The notes under the pieces: model-generated | Told to the model about the DNA's origin: nothing | What the model saw: the letters and a program-made list of their open reading frames with translations, nothing else | Database searches by the model: none | Origin: Janthinobacterium sp051380875 | GTDB lineage: Bacteria > Pseudomonadota > Gammaproteobacteria > Burkholderiales > Burkholderiaceae_D | Length of the DNA: 64,000 nt | Assembly: GCF_051380875.1 (NCBI RefSeq) | Contig: NZ_JBNYXW010000019.1 | Span: forward strand, 1 to 64,000 | Direction: 5' to 3' | Position numbers and translations under genes: made by a program | Shown here: positions 1 through 8,492 of the stretch, piece after piece | Layout: each line of letters starts with the position of its first letter | Position numbering within the stretch: position 1 is the first letter of the stretch

Positions 1-43
1 CATGCTTGGCCTCGATCCAACCCAGGCGCGCCTCTTGGCTCAC
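1..43 (-). CDS. IS3-family transposase OrfB, 5' end only (runs off the window)
   Basis: The first 14 codons of a second reading frame are visible on the minus strand. They begin at a GTG (43-41) that overlaps the TGA of OrfA in a GTGA arrangement. The frame is -1 relative to OrfA and lies just downstream of a run of eight A residues on the coding strand, the usual site of programmed -1 frameshifting in IS3 elements that makes the OrfAB transposase. The DDE catalytic domain would lie left of the window. Confidence 0.6.
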   Translation of the reverse strand, partial: MSQEARLGWIEAKH

Positions 44-330
44 GGCCCCAGCTTTTTTTTAAGCCAGTCCACTTCCATCTTCAGCCGCCCAATCTCGCCG
101 TACAGCTTGTCCTCGGGGCTGCTTTCATCGAGGGGCTTGGGACCGCGCTTGACGTCGAACAAGGCCCCGGCATTCTCCAGGATTTCCTTTTTCCATTGGC
201 CGACGAGCACCGGATGCACACCGAACTCCTGCGCGATTTCCGTTACCGTCTTGACGCCACGTACGGCCTCCAGACCGACCTTGGCCTTGAACTCGGCCGT
301 ATGCACCCTGCGTTTTTTACCTTCACTCAT
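40..330 (-). CDS. IS3-family transposase OrfA (helix-turn-helix subunit)
   Basis: A 96-residue protein with the typical OrfA layout. An N-terminal helix-turn-helix (about residues 10-55, with the block TEIAQEFGVHPVLVGQWKKE) binds the element ends. A C-terminal leucine-zipper-like helix (about 70-94, LYGEIGRLKMEVDWLKKKL) follows. The gene ends in an A8 slippery run (plus-strand T8 near 53-60) directly before the OrfB frame, so an OrfAB fusion by -1 frameshift is expected. The terminal inverted repeat should lie to the right of the ATG, roughly 340-395, but I cannot fix its edge because the other end of the element is outside the window. Family assignment is firm; activity is unknown. Confidence 0.85.
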   Translation of the reverse strand: MSEGKKRRVHTAEFKAKVGLEAVRGVKTVTEIAQEFGVHPVLVGQWKKEILENAGALFDVKRGPKPLDESSPEDKLYGEIGRLKMEVDWLKKKLGP

Positions 331-711
331 TTGCTGTTATCCCCTTCACGGACCACAGCTTAAACCATCGTCTCAGATTCGGGATCCACTTTACTTCCGG
401 CACTTGCCGCGCATTGCCACGAATAACGACAACACAGAGCCATACTCCCTGCTGAACGATGGCGTTTCCTCCCTTCCCCGCCCTGCTCCCGGCGCCCAGG
501 AGTGCGCCAGATATTCTAATGGCGCTCCGGGCGACCATGCCAGCGCACCTGAAAGCCAGGCCTGCGATGGCGCCCGAACTGCCGGCCATGAAAATAAAAT
601 GGCAATAGTTTCAATCTATTGATTCAGTTGAGAAATTTTACTTCCTTTTGTAAATGAGAATCGTTACTATCTACTTCAAGGATAAGCGAATTCAACAGAA
701 AGGAGCATCCC
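331..711. other. Intergenic: right end of the IS3 element, then the upstream region of the DUF2061 gene
   Basis: The first 60 or so bases are the untranslated end of the IS3 element. I see no credible gene in 400-640: the open frames there lack family features and good ribosome sites. The last 60 bases are AT-rich and contain a candidate Fur box (650-668) and a Shine-Dalgarno (701-705), so they are most likely the promoter of the next gene. Confidence 0.5.
650..668 (+). promoter_or_regulatory. Candidate Fur box upstream of the DUF2061 gene
   Basis: Position by position, 13 of 19 bases match the Fur consensus GATAATGATAATCATTATC, with the core ATGAGAATCGTTA intact. It sits about 45 bases before the start codon in an AT-rich stretch. 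The match is moderate. A second, much better Fur box occurs in this window at 35769-35787. Confidence 0.45.
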
Positions 712-1134
712 TTGTTTATAGCCATCAAAACATTCAGCCAGGTTTGTACGCACATGTCGATCGCCTTCGGCCTCGCCTATTTGCTGACGGGCTCGCTGGC
801 ACTCGGTGGCTTGGCAGCGATCATGGAACCCATCATTAATGTTGCCCTGCTGCCATGGCATGAAAAAGCCTGGCACGCGATCCGCCGCCGCTACGCCGCC
901 AGCCGCGTGGGCTTTGCCGCGCTGGCCGGTGAAAAGGTCAGCCAGACCTGTCTGCACATGGGCGTGGCCTTCGGCGCGATGTACTGGGCCACGGGTTCGA
1001 TGGCATTCGGCGGTTTGCTGGCCGTGGTCGAGCCGATCTGCAACGTGATCGCCCTGCCCTTCCACGACCGCCTGTGGGAGAGACTCCGCTCCCGCATGGA
1101 CAGCCGCGGCGCGTCGCGCCTGGCAGCGCTGTAA
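712..1134 (+). CDS. DUF2061 family membrane protein (duplicated domain)
   Basis: A 140-residue hydrophobic protein with two internal repeats of the DUF2061 domain. Each repeat has a start like FSQVCTHM or VSQTCLHM, a hydrophobic stretch ending TGSLALGG or TGSMAFGG, and a tail IMEPIINVALLPWHEKAW or VVEPICNVIALPFHDRLW. Each half probably forms a pair of inner-membrane helices. The start is a TTG at 712, chosen because AGGAG (701-705) lies six bases upstream and the repeat begins immediately. No biochemical role is established for the family. The Fur-like site upstream suggests, but does not prove, iron-dependent expression. Confidence 0.75.
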   Translation: MFIAIKTFSQVCTHMSIAFGLAYLLTGSLALGGLAAIMEPIINVALLPWHEKAWHAIRRRYAASRVGFAALAGEKVSQTCLHMGVAFGAMYWATGSMAFGGLLAVVEPICNVIALPFHDRLWERLRSRMDSRGASRLAAL

Positions 1135-1150
1135 TCCACCTGGTTTAATT

Positions 1151-1185
1151 GCCCGCCCAAACGGGTGGGCGCCGCTATTATTTTT
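1151..1185 (+). terminator. Probable rho-independent terminator after the DUF2061 gene
   Basis: GCCCGCCC (1151-1158) pairs with GGGTGGGC (1163-1170) across an AAAC loop, with one G-T wobble. A T-rich stretch ending TTTTT (1181-1185) follows after a short gap. Confidence 0.5.
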
Positions 1186-1242
1186 GCGCCTGTTTTTGCG
1201 CCTGTGTATGGCAGCAAACAGAAGTTTGTGGCGTAGGAGGCA

Positions 1243-2421
1243 ATGATGGAGCACACTCAGCCATCACAAGGAAAAGCCATGTCCGCCATTCCCCGCCCGC
1301 CCGTGCCCTACGACAGCCGTTATGAATTCGAGGAAGAAGACGAGCGGGAGACGCGCGCGCAGCTGCTGCAGACCCTGCACGGCATTTCCGCCACCACCTA
1401 CGCCGATTCCGGCCATGCCACGCGCAGCGTGCACGCCAAGAGCCATGGCTTGCTGCGCGCCCGCCTGGAGGTGCTCGACGCCCTGGCGCCCGAGTTGGCG
1501 CAAGGCATTTTTGCCGCGCCCGCCAGCTTCGATGTCGTGATACGCATCTCGACCATCCCTGGCGATATGCTCGACGACAAGGTTTCCGTGCCGCGCGGCA
1601 TGGCCGTGAAAGTCATCGGCGTGCCGGGCGTCCAACTGTCCAGCCTGGACGCAGAGAGTGGCGATGGCAATGGCGATGGCCACGCGCCCGCCAGCACGCA
1701 GGATTTCGTGCTAGTCAACGGTCCCGCCTTTCTGGCCCCCAGCGCCAAGAAATTCCTCGGCAGCTTGAAGTTGTTGGCCAGCACTACCGACAAAGCGCCG
1801 CGCCTGAAGCAGGCGCTATCGACCGTGCTGCAAGGCACGGAAAAGGCGCTCGAAGCGGTGGGCGGCGAAAGCGCTACCCTGAAAAGCCTTGGCGGCCATC
1901 CGGAAACCCACCCGCTGGGCGAAACCTACTACAGCCAGGCGCCGATTCTGTATGGCAACTACATGGCCAAGGTGGCCCTCGTGCCCGTGTCGCCCGAACT
2001 GGCCGCCTTGAAAGACGCGCCAGTTGACCTGGACGACAAGCCGAACGGCTTGCGCGAAGCCGTCGTCGCTTACTTTGCCGGCCATGCGGCCACCTGGGAA
2101 GTGCGCATCCAGCTGTGCCGCGACATCGCCAGCATGCCGCTGGAAGATGCGTCCGTCGCCTGGATCGAGGAAGACAGTCCCTACCTGCCCGTGGCGCGCA
2201 TCACGGCCCTGCCGCAGGCGGGCTGGAGCGAGGCCCTGTCGCGCGCGGTCGATGACGGCATGGCCTTCAGCCCCTGGCATGGCGTGCTGGCACACCGGCC
2301 GCTGGGCTCCATCATGCGCGTGCGCAAGGCCGCGTATGCAATGTCTGCCCGTTTCCGTTTCGAGCGCACGGGCGCCACTGCGCGCGAACCGCACGATCTT
2401 GACGATTTCCCTGCCGATTAA
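1243..2421 (+). CDS. Catalase-family protein of the y4iL-like type
   Basis: A 392-residue protein resembling the y4iL-like branch of the heme catalase superfamily, shorter than true catalases (about 480-700 residues) and of uncertain reaction. The N-terminal part has the family-type segments GHATRSVHAKSHG and ISTIPGDML. Near the C-terminus, RVRKAAYAMSARF contains an R-x3-Y pair (R361, Y365) at the position where catalases use Tyr as heme ligand. Acidic and glycine-rich residues around 140-150 look like a loop insertion. The start is ambiguous: AGGAGG (1235-1240) is better spaced for the second of two adjacent ATGs (1246). The Nramp-like gene follows after five bases, so the two are probably co-transcribed. 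Confidence 0.8.
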   Translation: MMEHTQPSQGKAMSAIPRPPVPYDSRYEFEEEDERETRAQLLQTLHGISATTYADSGHATRSVHAKSHGLLRARLEVLDALAPELAQGIFAAPASFDVVIRISTIPGDMLDDKVSVPRGMAVKVIGVPGVQLSSLDAESGDGNGDGHAPASTQDFVLVNGPAFLAPSAKKFLGSLKLLASTTDKAPRLKQALSTVLQGTEKALEAVGGESATLKSLGGHPETHPLGETYYSQAPILYGNYMAKVALVPVSPELAALKDAPVDLDDKPNGLREAVVAYFAGHAATWEVRIQLCRDIASMPLEDASVAWIEEDSPYLPVARITALPQAGWSEALSRAVDDGMAFSPWHGVLAHRPLGSIMRVRKAAYAMSARFRFERTGATAREPHDLDDFPAD

Positions 2422-2426
2422 TCCAT

Positions 2427-3722
2427 ATGCACAGCGACCTGTCCACGCCTGCCGCCGTCAAGGCTGCCCCATCCGACACATGGCTGGGCAAGCTTGGCCC
2501 TGGCCTGATCACGGGCGCGGCCGACGACGACCCCAGCGGCATCGCCACGTATTCGCAGGCTGGCGCGCAGTTCGGCTTCGGCATGCTGTGGACGGTGTGC
2601 CTGACGTTTCCATTAATGCTGGGCATCCAGGTGATCAGCGCCAGGATCGGCAGGGTCAGCGGGCACGGGCTGGCGACGAATATCCGTCGCCACTATCCGC
2701 GCCCCTTGCTGTACGCCATCGTCGGCTTGCTCTTGCTGGCCAATGTCATCAATATTGCCGCCGATGTGGCTGCCATGGGCGACGCCATGACCCTCATCGC
2801 AGGCGGCCCGCCGCACCTGTACGCGGTGGGCTTCGGTTTGCTATCGCTGCTGCTGCAAGTGTTTATTCCCTATCAACAATATGTGCGCATCCTGAAATGG
2901 CTGACCCTCGGCTTGCTGGCCTATGTGGCCACCGTGCTGACCGTGCACATCCCTTGGGGGGAAGTGGCCTTGCGCACCATTTGGCCCAAGCTGGCCTGGT
3001 CGGCCGCCTCGATCACCATGATCGTGGCCGTGTTCGGCACCACGATCAGTCCCTATTTGTTTTTCTGGCAAGCATCGCAGGAAGTCGAGGAATTGCAGGC
3101 GGACGCCAGCGCGCAAGCCTTGCGCCGCACGCCGGAGCAGGCGCCCCGCCAGTTCCAGCGCATCAAGATGGACACGGCCGTCGGCATGGGCTTTTCCAAC
3201 CTGGTGGCCTTCTTCATCATGCTCACCACCGCCGTGACTCTGGGCGCGCAAGGCATCACGCATATCGACACCTCGGCGCAGGCCGCATCGGCCCTGCGCC
3301 CCATCGCCGGCGACTTCGCCTTTGCCCTGTTCAGCCTGGGCATCATCGGCACGGGCTTGCTGGCCGTTCCCGTGCTGGCCGGCTCGGCCGCCTACGCAAT
3401 GGCCGGCGCCTTCCACTGGAAAAACAGCCTGGAACTGGCACCCAAGGCAGCCAAGAAGTTCTACGCCATCATTATTGCGTCTACCGCGCTGGGCGCGGCC
3501 CTGTGTTTCACGCCGCTCAACCCCATCAAGGCGCTGTACTGGAGCGCCGTCATCAACGGCGTCATCTCCGTGCCTATCATGGCCTTGATGATGGTGATGG
3601 CGTCGCGCCCTACCATCATGGGAACGTTGACCATTTCCCGCCGGCTGCGATGGTTGGGCTGGCTGTGCACGGCAGTGATGGCGGCGGCCGTGCTGGCCAT
3701 GTTTGCCACGATGGTGTTTTGA
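2427..3722 (+). CDS. Nramp-family divalent metal transporter (non-canonical motifs)
   Basis: A 431-residue polytopic membrane protein with about 11 helices, clearly of the Nramp fold. The first helix carries GLITGAADDDPSGIATYSQ where classical Mn/Fe Nramps have DPGN. The sixth-helix region reads GTTISPYLFFWQ where they have MPH. The metal-coordinating Asn and Met are therefore not conserved, as in Nramp-related proteins whose substrate differs from MntH. Manganese should not be assumed, and Mg2+ or another substrate is possible. The gene starts five bases after a catalase-like gene, suggesting a shared role in oxidative or metal stress. No dedicated promoter is visible in the gap. Confidence 0.85.
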   Translation: MHSDLSTPAAVKAAPSDTWLGKLGPGLITGAADDDPSGIATYSQAGAQFGFGMLWTVCLTFPLMLGIQVISARIGRVSGHGLATNIRRHYPRPLLYAIVGLLLLANVINIAADVAAMGDAMTLIAGGPPHLYAVGFGLLSLLLQVFIPYQQYVRILKWLTLGLLAYVATVLTVHIPWGEVALRTIWPKLAWSAASITMIVAVFGTTISPYLFFWQASQEVEELQADASAQALRRTPEQAPRQFQRIKMDTAVGMGFSNLVAFFIMLTTAVTLGAQGITHIDTSAQAASALRPIAGDFAFALFSLGIIGTGLLAVPVLAGSAAYAMAGAFHWKNSLELAPKAAKKFYAIIIASTALGAALCFTPLNPIKALYWSAVINGVISVPIMALMMVMASRPTIMGTLTISRRLRWLGWLCTAVMAAAVLAMFATMVF

Positions 3723-3725
3723 TCA

Positions 3726-3947
3726 TTATTGCATTCTGGGCTTGAGCATGTTTTCCACGATGCCCAGCACAGTCTCACGCGGTAGCAAACGCGGCAGCCA
3801 GGCCAGCAGGCGGTTTTCCGCCCACAGCGCTGCCGAGAGTGACAGCACGAAGGCCTTGCTGGCGCCGTACACGGCCATGTAGGGATCGGGCTGCAAGGCG
3901 GCCGTGGAAGCCACGTTGATGATGGCGCCCCGCCCTTGCGCCAGCAT
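3726..3947 (-). pseudogene. Short-chain dehydrogenase remnant cut by the Tn3 transposon
   Basis: The surviving 73 codons carry the SDR active-site region: INVASTAALQPDPYMAVYGASK has the catalytic Ser and the Y-x3-K pair. Reading then jumps from ALWAENR directly to LLAWLPRLLPRE, which in this SDR subfamily belongs to the extreme C-terminus. About 70 residues of the middle therefore appear deleted, probably by recombination at a repeated Asn-Arg stretch. The 5' half, with the Rossmann nucleotide-binding motif, is missing because the transposon starts at 3948, and it is not found beyond the other end at 14042. This is a dead fragment. Confidence 0.8.
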
Positions 3948-3985
3948 GGGGTTTGAGGTGCAGTGGAACGGGAAACCGGGTTAAG
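3948..3985 (+). repeat. Left terminal inverted repeat of the Tn3 transposon
   Basis: This is a 38-bp end beginning GGGGTTTGAGGTGCAGTGGA and ending GGGTTAAG, the classical Tn3-family form. It matches the reverse complement of 14004-14041 at 37 of 38 positions. Confidence 0.95.
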
Positions 3986-4163
3986 CAATCTTTCGGGCGG
4001 ATCGACCAAACTGGATCGCCACCTCCTAGCGTAAAACTTTGACCTTTTCGATGGGATGGGCTTGCTCAGCAAGCAGCGACCGTAAAATACCTCCCATAAG
4101 AGCTGACATTTTTATTACTTTTCGATCTATGTGCTATTTCTGGCTTTATCCCGGCTTACTGGT

Positions 4164-7157
4164 CTACTCATCGCTCGCTGGGTTGCGCAACGACCGCAGC
4201 TCGCCCTTGGCCACCGCCTCCGGCACCGAAAACGAATACCGGCCCAGCATGTTGATGTGCTCATGCAGCAGCGGCGACAGCCTGGCCACGTCCTCGTCCC
4301 CTACCTCGAAGCCGTCCGCGCGCAGATGGTTCAGCGCGGCCTCCATGTAGCTTGTGTTCCACAGCACGATCATATTCAGCACCAGGCCGAGCGCGCCAAG
4401 CTGGTCTTCCTGGCCTTCGCGGTAGTGCTGTCGTAACTCTCCTCGCTTGCCATGGAAGACGGCGCGGGCGACACTGTGCCGCCCCTCGCCACGATTGAGC
4501 TGGGTCAGCGTGCCCCGGCGTTTGGCTTCGTCGTCGATGTAGGTCAGCGTGTGCAACGTCTTGTCGATGCGGCCGAACTCAGCGATGGCCTGGGCCAGTC
4601 TGGTCGGGCGCTCGCCGACTTGTAGCGTGCGCATGATGCCGGCGGCCGGCACGCGGCCGAGCTTGAGCGAGCCGGCCAGGCGCAGCATGTCGTCCCAATG
4701 CGGTTCGATCTTTTGCAGGCTGATATTGTGTCCGGATACAGAATTGAGCAGCCCGTAATCGGCCTTTGAATCGATCCGCCAGAAGCGCGTTCCCCCGACA
4801 TTGGCCAGGCGTGGGCTGAATCGGTAGCCAAGCAGGCGAAACAGCCCAAAAACCACATCGCTGTAGGCGCCCGTGTCCGTCATGATCTGGGTTGGTTGAA
4901 GGTCGGTCTGCTGTTCCAGGACGACGGCCAGCAGGACCAAACTGTCGCGCAGCGTGCCCGGTACCGTGATGTCGTTCAGGCCGGAAAATTGGTTCGATAT
5001 CAGGTTGTACCAGGTCACGCCGCGCCCGACGCCGAAATATTTCGGGTTCGGCCCGGAATGCACTGACCGCACCGGCACCACGAAACGCATGCCGTCGGCC
5101 GACGCGACCTCGCCGCCGCCCCACACGCTGGCCAGCGCCGAACGACTCTGTGCCGATACCAGCATGGTGTTCGCCGCCGTGATGGTGTCATCGCGCAGGT
5201 AGTTCTGGTCCACCCAAGATAACCTGTCGCGCTTGAGCGCCGGCACGTCGCCGCGAATCAGCGGCTCTGGTCCCGTGTTGCACGCCTCGGCCATCAGGAC
5301 CGCACAGATGCTCACATGCAAATCAGAGGCGCGCGCGGTGCGCTCCGATATGTGGGTGAAAGCGTCCGTGAAGCGGGTGCGTGCCGCAATCTCCAGGATC
5401 AGTTCCGGCAGATCGACGCGTGGCAGCATGCCCATGACCTTGGTGCGCAGCGCGATCAACGACGCCGGTTCGTCCATTTTGTCCAACGGGCTAAGCACCA
5501 GTTCTTGTTTTTCGCCCACCTTGTCGAACCGCACGGCCGGTTTGTCGGGCAACCTGGCTGCGACCGCGTGGTAGGTGCGGTCCAATTCATCGGCCAGGGT
5601 AGTCAAGGTCGGCCCCGGCAGCGCCGACAGCCCCAGCGTGCGGCAAATGATAGGGCGGGTGGATTCCCATTCCGCGCTATTGAGCAGGCCTGCGCGCGGA
5701 TCGGCGTACCGCCAGCTTGGGGCCACGAACACGTCGCGCCGACGCAGCGCGATACGCAATTCGGACAAAATGCAGAATGTGTAGGCGTGGAAATCGATGG
5801 CTTCATCCTCGCCCAGCACATGGCGCTGCCATTGCTTTGTGATAATTTCGCGTGGCGCATCGTTGCCGGGCCGTTTCACTGTCATATTGGCGCGAAGCCA
5901 GGCAAAGGCAGCGATGAACGGTTCGCCAGCCGCATTCGCGCCAAAGTGAATGTGTTCAGCCAGCGCAGGCAGGAAGCGGCGCACGGTCTTGTACTTGGCA
6001 TCCAACTCCTGGTAATACACATTATCGGTCGGTCGAATCAACTTATTGACGCCGGCGAGGGCCAGCGCGAGCGTATCAGGAGAAATCCGCGCGAACAACT
6101 GCTTGCGCAGCTCGTCATCCGGCACGGTATCGTCCAGCAGCATTTGACAGGCGCTGGCGAGTGTGGCCGCCGCTTCGTCAAGGTCTTTGAGCGAGCGTAG
6201 ACGCGACTTTTTATCGGCCTTCACGGCGTCCCCGAAAAGCTCTCGCAGGATGACTTCGAGCACTTCCAAGGCGTCGTCCTGTGCCGATGCTTCGAGGCAG
6301 TGCACGAACGCGACCAGGGTGGCCAGGCGGCGCAGTACCGGCAGGCGCAGGATCGCGCTGGCCTTGGCGGCGCCGGCGAACCGGGCCAGGGCCGCGACCC
6401 GCGTGGCCGGGATGCGCGTGGCGGCCGGCAACCGTATGCCAAGCTCGCGAACGGCTTGTAGCCGCATCAGCGCCAGGCTCATCGACCGGCTGCTGGCGAC
6501 AACCGGCCCGGTACGCAGGCGATCAAGCGGCGAGTTCCGAGTGCCGCCAGAAGAGACTAGGAGACCTTCCAGGCGCGTTTGCTGGTCAAGACTAAGCCCG
6601 TTGCCTAACGAGCGCCATAGACGCTCCTCGACGCGGCTGCGCAGGCGCGCAACGTACCGTTCGAGCGTCGTGCAGCCAGGCAGCAGCACCTTGTGCGTCA
6701 CAAGCCATGTTGTGGCGCGCTCAAACAGCACGCTCGGCCGAACGGTGCCGGTCCAGCAAAGGGCGTAGAGCCACCGAGTCAGGCGAAAGGCGATCAGGGG
6801 TTCCGTGAATTCGACGTAGCCATACGATGCGCGAATTTCCGTCGCATGCAGCCAGCGCTGCTCGCCGGCATTGTAGACACTCGCCTTGTCCAGCGCTTCG
6901 ATGCGCAGCTGTTTGGCCAACGTCCAGAGCAAGGGCTGCGGCACGGCCAGCGGGTCTTCTAGGAACGTGCCAAGGTAACGCACGGTCCCAAGCTGGACGG
7001 CGAAGCCCAACCGATTGTGCGCGCCGCGCTTCTGTGCGATCAGCGCATGGTCGGTGTCGTCCAGGTGAAAATACCGGGCGAGATCATGGGGCGACGGCGG
7101 GCCGGCGTAGCGGCCGTAGTTTTCGCGCTGCTCGTTCGAGAGAAAGCTGACTGGCAG
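4164..7157 (-). CDS. tnpA: Tn3-family transposase TnpA, CTG start
   Basis: This is the DDE transposase that acts on the 38-bp ends. Read from a CTG codon at 7157-7155 it has 997 residues, the normal length for Tn3 transposases. The N-terminus then matches the family: LPVSFLSNEQRENYGRYAGP, followed by SPHDLARYFHLDD. AGGAG lies five bases before the CTG. The first conventional start (TTG at 7010) would remove 49 conserved residues. The catalytic acidic residues are visible: D688 in SADGMRF, D761 in TDTGAYSD and E891 in NRGEGRHS. It ends in TAG 178 bases inside the left repeat. A damaged second copy of the 3' half lies at 38763-39607. Confidence 0.93.
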   Translation of the reverse strand: MPVSFLSNEQRENYGRYAGPPSPHDLARYFHLDDTDHALIAQKRGAHNRLGFAVQLGTVRYLGTFLEDPLAVPQPLLWTLAKQLRIEALDKASVYNAGEQRWLHATEIRASYGYVEFTEPLIAFRLTRWLYALCWTGTVRPSVLFERATTWLVTHKVLLPGCTTLERYVARLRSRVEERLWRSLGNGLSLDQQTRLEGLLVSSGGTRNSPLDRLRTGPVVASSRSMSLALMRLQAVRELGIRLPAATRIPATRVAALARFAGAAKASAILRLPVLRRLATLVAFVHCLEASAQDDALEVLEVILRELFGDAVKADKKSRLRSLKDLDEAAATLASACQMLLDDTVPDDELRKQLFARISPDTLALALAGVNKLIRPTDNVYYQELDAKYKTVRRFLPALAEHIHFGANAAGEPFIAAFAWLRANMTVKRPGNDAPREIITKQWQRHVLGEDEAIDFHAYTFCILSELRIALRRRDVFVAPSWRYADPRAGLLNSAEWESTRPIICRTLGLSALPGPTLTTLADELDRTYHAVAARLPDKPAVRFDKVGEKQELVLSPLDKMDEPASLIALRTKVMGMLPRVDLPELILEIAARTRFTDAFTHISERTARASDLHVSICAVLMAEACNTGPEPLIRGDVPALKRDRLSWVDQNYLRDDTITAANTMLVSAQSRSALASVWGGGEVASADGMRFVVPVRSVHSGPNPKYFGVGRGVTWYNLISNQFSGLNDITVPGTLRDSLVLLAVVLEQQTDLQPTQIMTDTGAYSDVVFGLFRLLGYRFSPRLANVGGTRFWRIDSKADYGLLNSVSGHNISLQKIEPHWDDMLRLAGSLKLGRVPAAGIMRTLQVGERPTRLAQAIAEFGRIDKTLHTLTYIDDEAKRRGTLTQLNRGEGRHSVARAVFHGKRGELRQHYREGQEDQLGALGLVLNMIVLWNTSYMEAALNHLRADGFEVGDEDVARLSPLLHEHINMLGRYSFSVPEAVAKGELRSLRNPASDE

Positions 7158-7207
7158 GAGTTCTCCTGCTTGGCTGTGACTGCCCCACGCTGACTTGGGT
7201 TGGTGGA

Positions 7208-8428
7208 CTACTCAGAGGAGGAGACAACCTTGTGGTGAACCGCGCCAGTACGATACTTGGCGAGTCCAATCAAAGCCACCAAACAAAAGACGGCACCTGC
7301 ATAGAAGGTAGACGAAGCTCCAAACCGATCCCATAGCAGACCTGCCACGACGCTCGCTATCAGCATGGCAATCCCACTCATTAAATTGAACACGCCATAG
7401 GCTGTCCCGCGCAGATCGGCCGGTGCTGTATCGGCCACCATCGTTGCCAATAACCCTTGCGTAATACCCATGTGAACGCCCCACAGCACGACGCCAGTCA
7501 ATACAACCGCCCAATGATCGCTGGTGGCCAAAATCAAATCGGCGGCCACCAATACGACAAGCCCGAGCGCCAACAGCGTCGTGTGACTCATACGGTCGGA
7601 AAGTTTGCCAAACGGATACGCCGAGGCGGCGTAAATCAAATTCATCGCGACCATGACCAGGGGCACCAACGCAACCGCGATGCCGCTTTGCTGCGCGCGC
7701 AGGACCAGGAACGCTTCGCTGAAACGGGCCAGTGTGAACACAGCTCCAATCCCAACCACCCACCAATATTGGGTATTAAGACGGGCTAGATTTTCTCGAC
7801 GAATAGGGTTGGTACGCTTGCCATTTTGATGCTGCTCTGGTTCACGCACGCCGAATACAAGCAGCGCAACGGCCAGCACGCCCGGAATCACCGCTATCCA
7901 AAAGACCTTCCTGAAATCGTTAGCCCACAGAAGCATCAGACCGACCGCGAGCAGTGGGCCAAGGAACGCACCCACCGTATCGAGTGACTGGCGCAGGCCG
8001 AATGCCGCGCCGCGCAGGTGCAGTGGCGCGATATCGGCGACCAACGCATCGCGCGGTGCCCCTCGCACACCTTTCCCCACCCGGTCCAGCAACCGTGCCG
8101 TGAGTACAATGCCGGTGGTACTCGCCATTGCAAAAAGTGGCTTGGTCAGCGCGCCAAGCGCGTAACCGAACAATGCCAGGCCCTTGCGCTTGCCGAGGTA
8201 GTCGCTCAATGCCCCCGAGAACACTTTCACAATGAGGGCTGTGGACTCGGCGAGTCCTTCAATCAAACCAACAGCAAAGGCGCTGGCCCCGAGCGTGCCG
8301 ACCATGAATAGGGGGAGCAGGCTATGGACCATTTCCGAAGAAATATCCATCAGCATGCTCACGAAGCCGAGCATCCAGATTCCGATTGGAATTTGTTTAA
8401 GTGTGCTGCCGATGTTCTTTTTTGTCAT
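7208..8428 (-). CDS. MFS transporter (12 helices), transposon cargo
   Basis: A 406-residue major facilitator with about 12 membrane helices. The signature loop between helices 2 and 3 reads GALSDYLGKRKG. A further conserved stretch, RLLDRVGKGVRGAPRDALVADI, follows. The second half repeats the pattern with GKLSDRMSH. Proteins of this type usually export small toxic compounds by proton antiport, but the substrate cannot be read from the sequence. It is the last gene of the leftward cargo run, 64 bases after the outer-membrane protein and 50 bases before tnpA. A shared role with the reductase and the barrel is inferred from position only. Confidence 0.85.
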   Translation of the reverse strand: MTKKNIGSTLKQIPIGIWMLGFVSMLMDISSEMVHSLLPLFMVGTLGASAFAVGLIEGLAESTALIVKVFSGALSDYLGKRKGLALFGYALGALTKPLFAMASTTGIVLTARLLDRVGKGVRGAPRDALVADIAPLHLRGAAFGLRQSLDTVGAFLGPLLAVGLMLLWANDFRKVFWIAVIPGVLAVALLVFGVREPEQHQNGKRTNPIRRENLARLNTQYWWVVGIGAVFTLARFSEAFLVLRAQQSGIAVALVPLVMVAMNLIYAASAYPFGKLSDRMSHTTLLALGLVVLVAADLILATSDHWAVVLTGVVLWGVHMGITQGLLATMVADTAPADLRGTAYGVFNLMSGIAMLIASVVAGLLWDRFGASSTFYAGAVFCLVALIGLAKYRTGAVHHKVVSSSE

Positions 8429-8492
8429 TTTTTCGCCATCGTCATGAAACCTTATAACTATGCAACTCTATGCATTGTCAAGAACTTAATTT

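Noticed and set aside
323..589. An 88-codon open frame overlapping the IS3 end
   Set aside because: It runs into the untranslated end of the IS element and lacks a ribosome site and any family feature.
2024..3745. A 573-codon open frame overlapping the catalase-like and Nramp genes
   Set aside because: It is a shifted frame of two well-supported genes, rich in Arg, His and Pro, with no domain.
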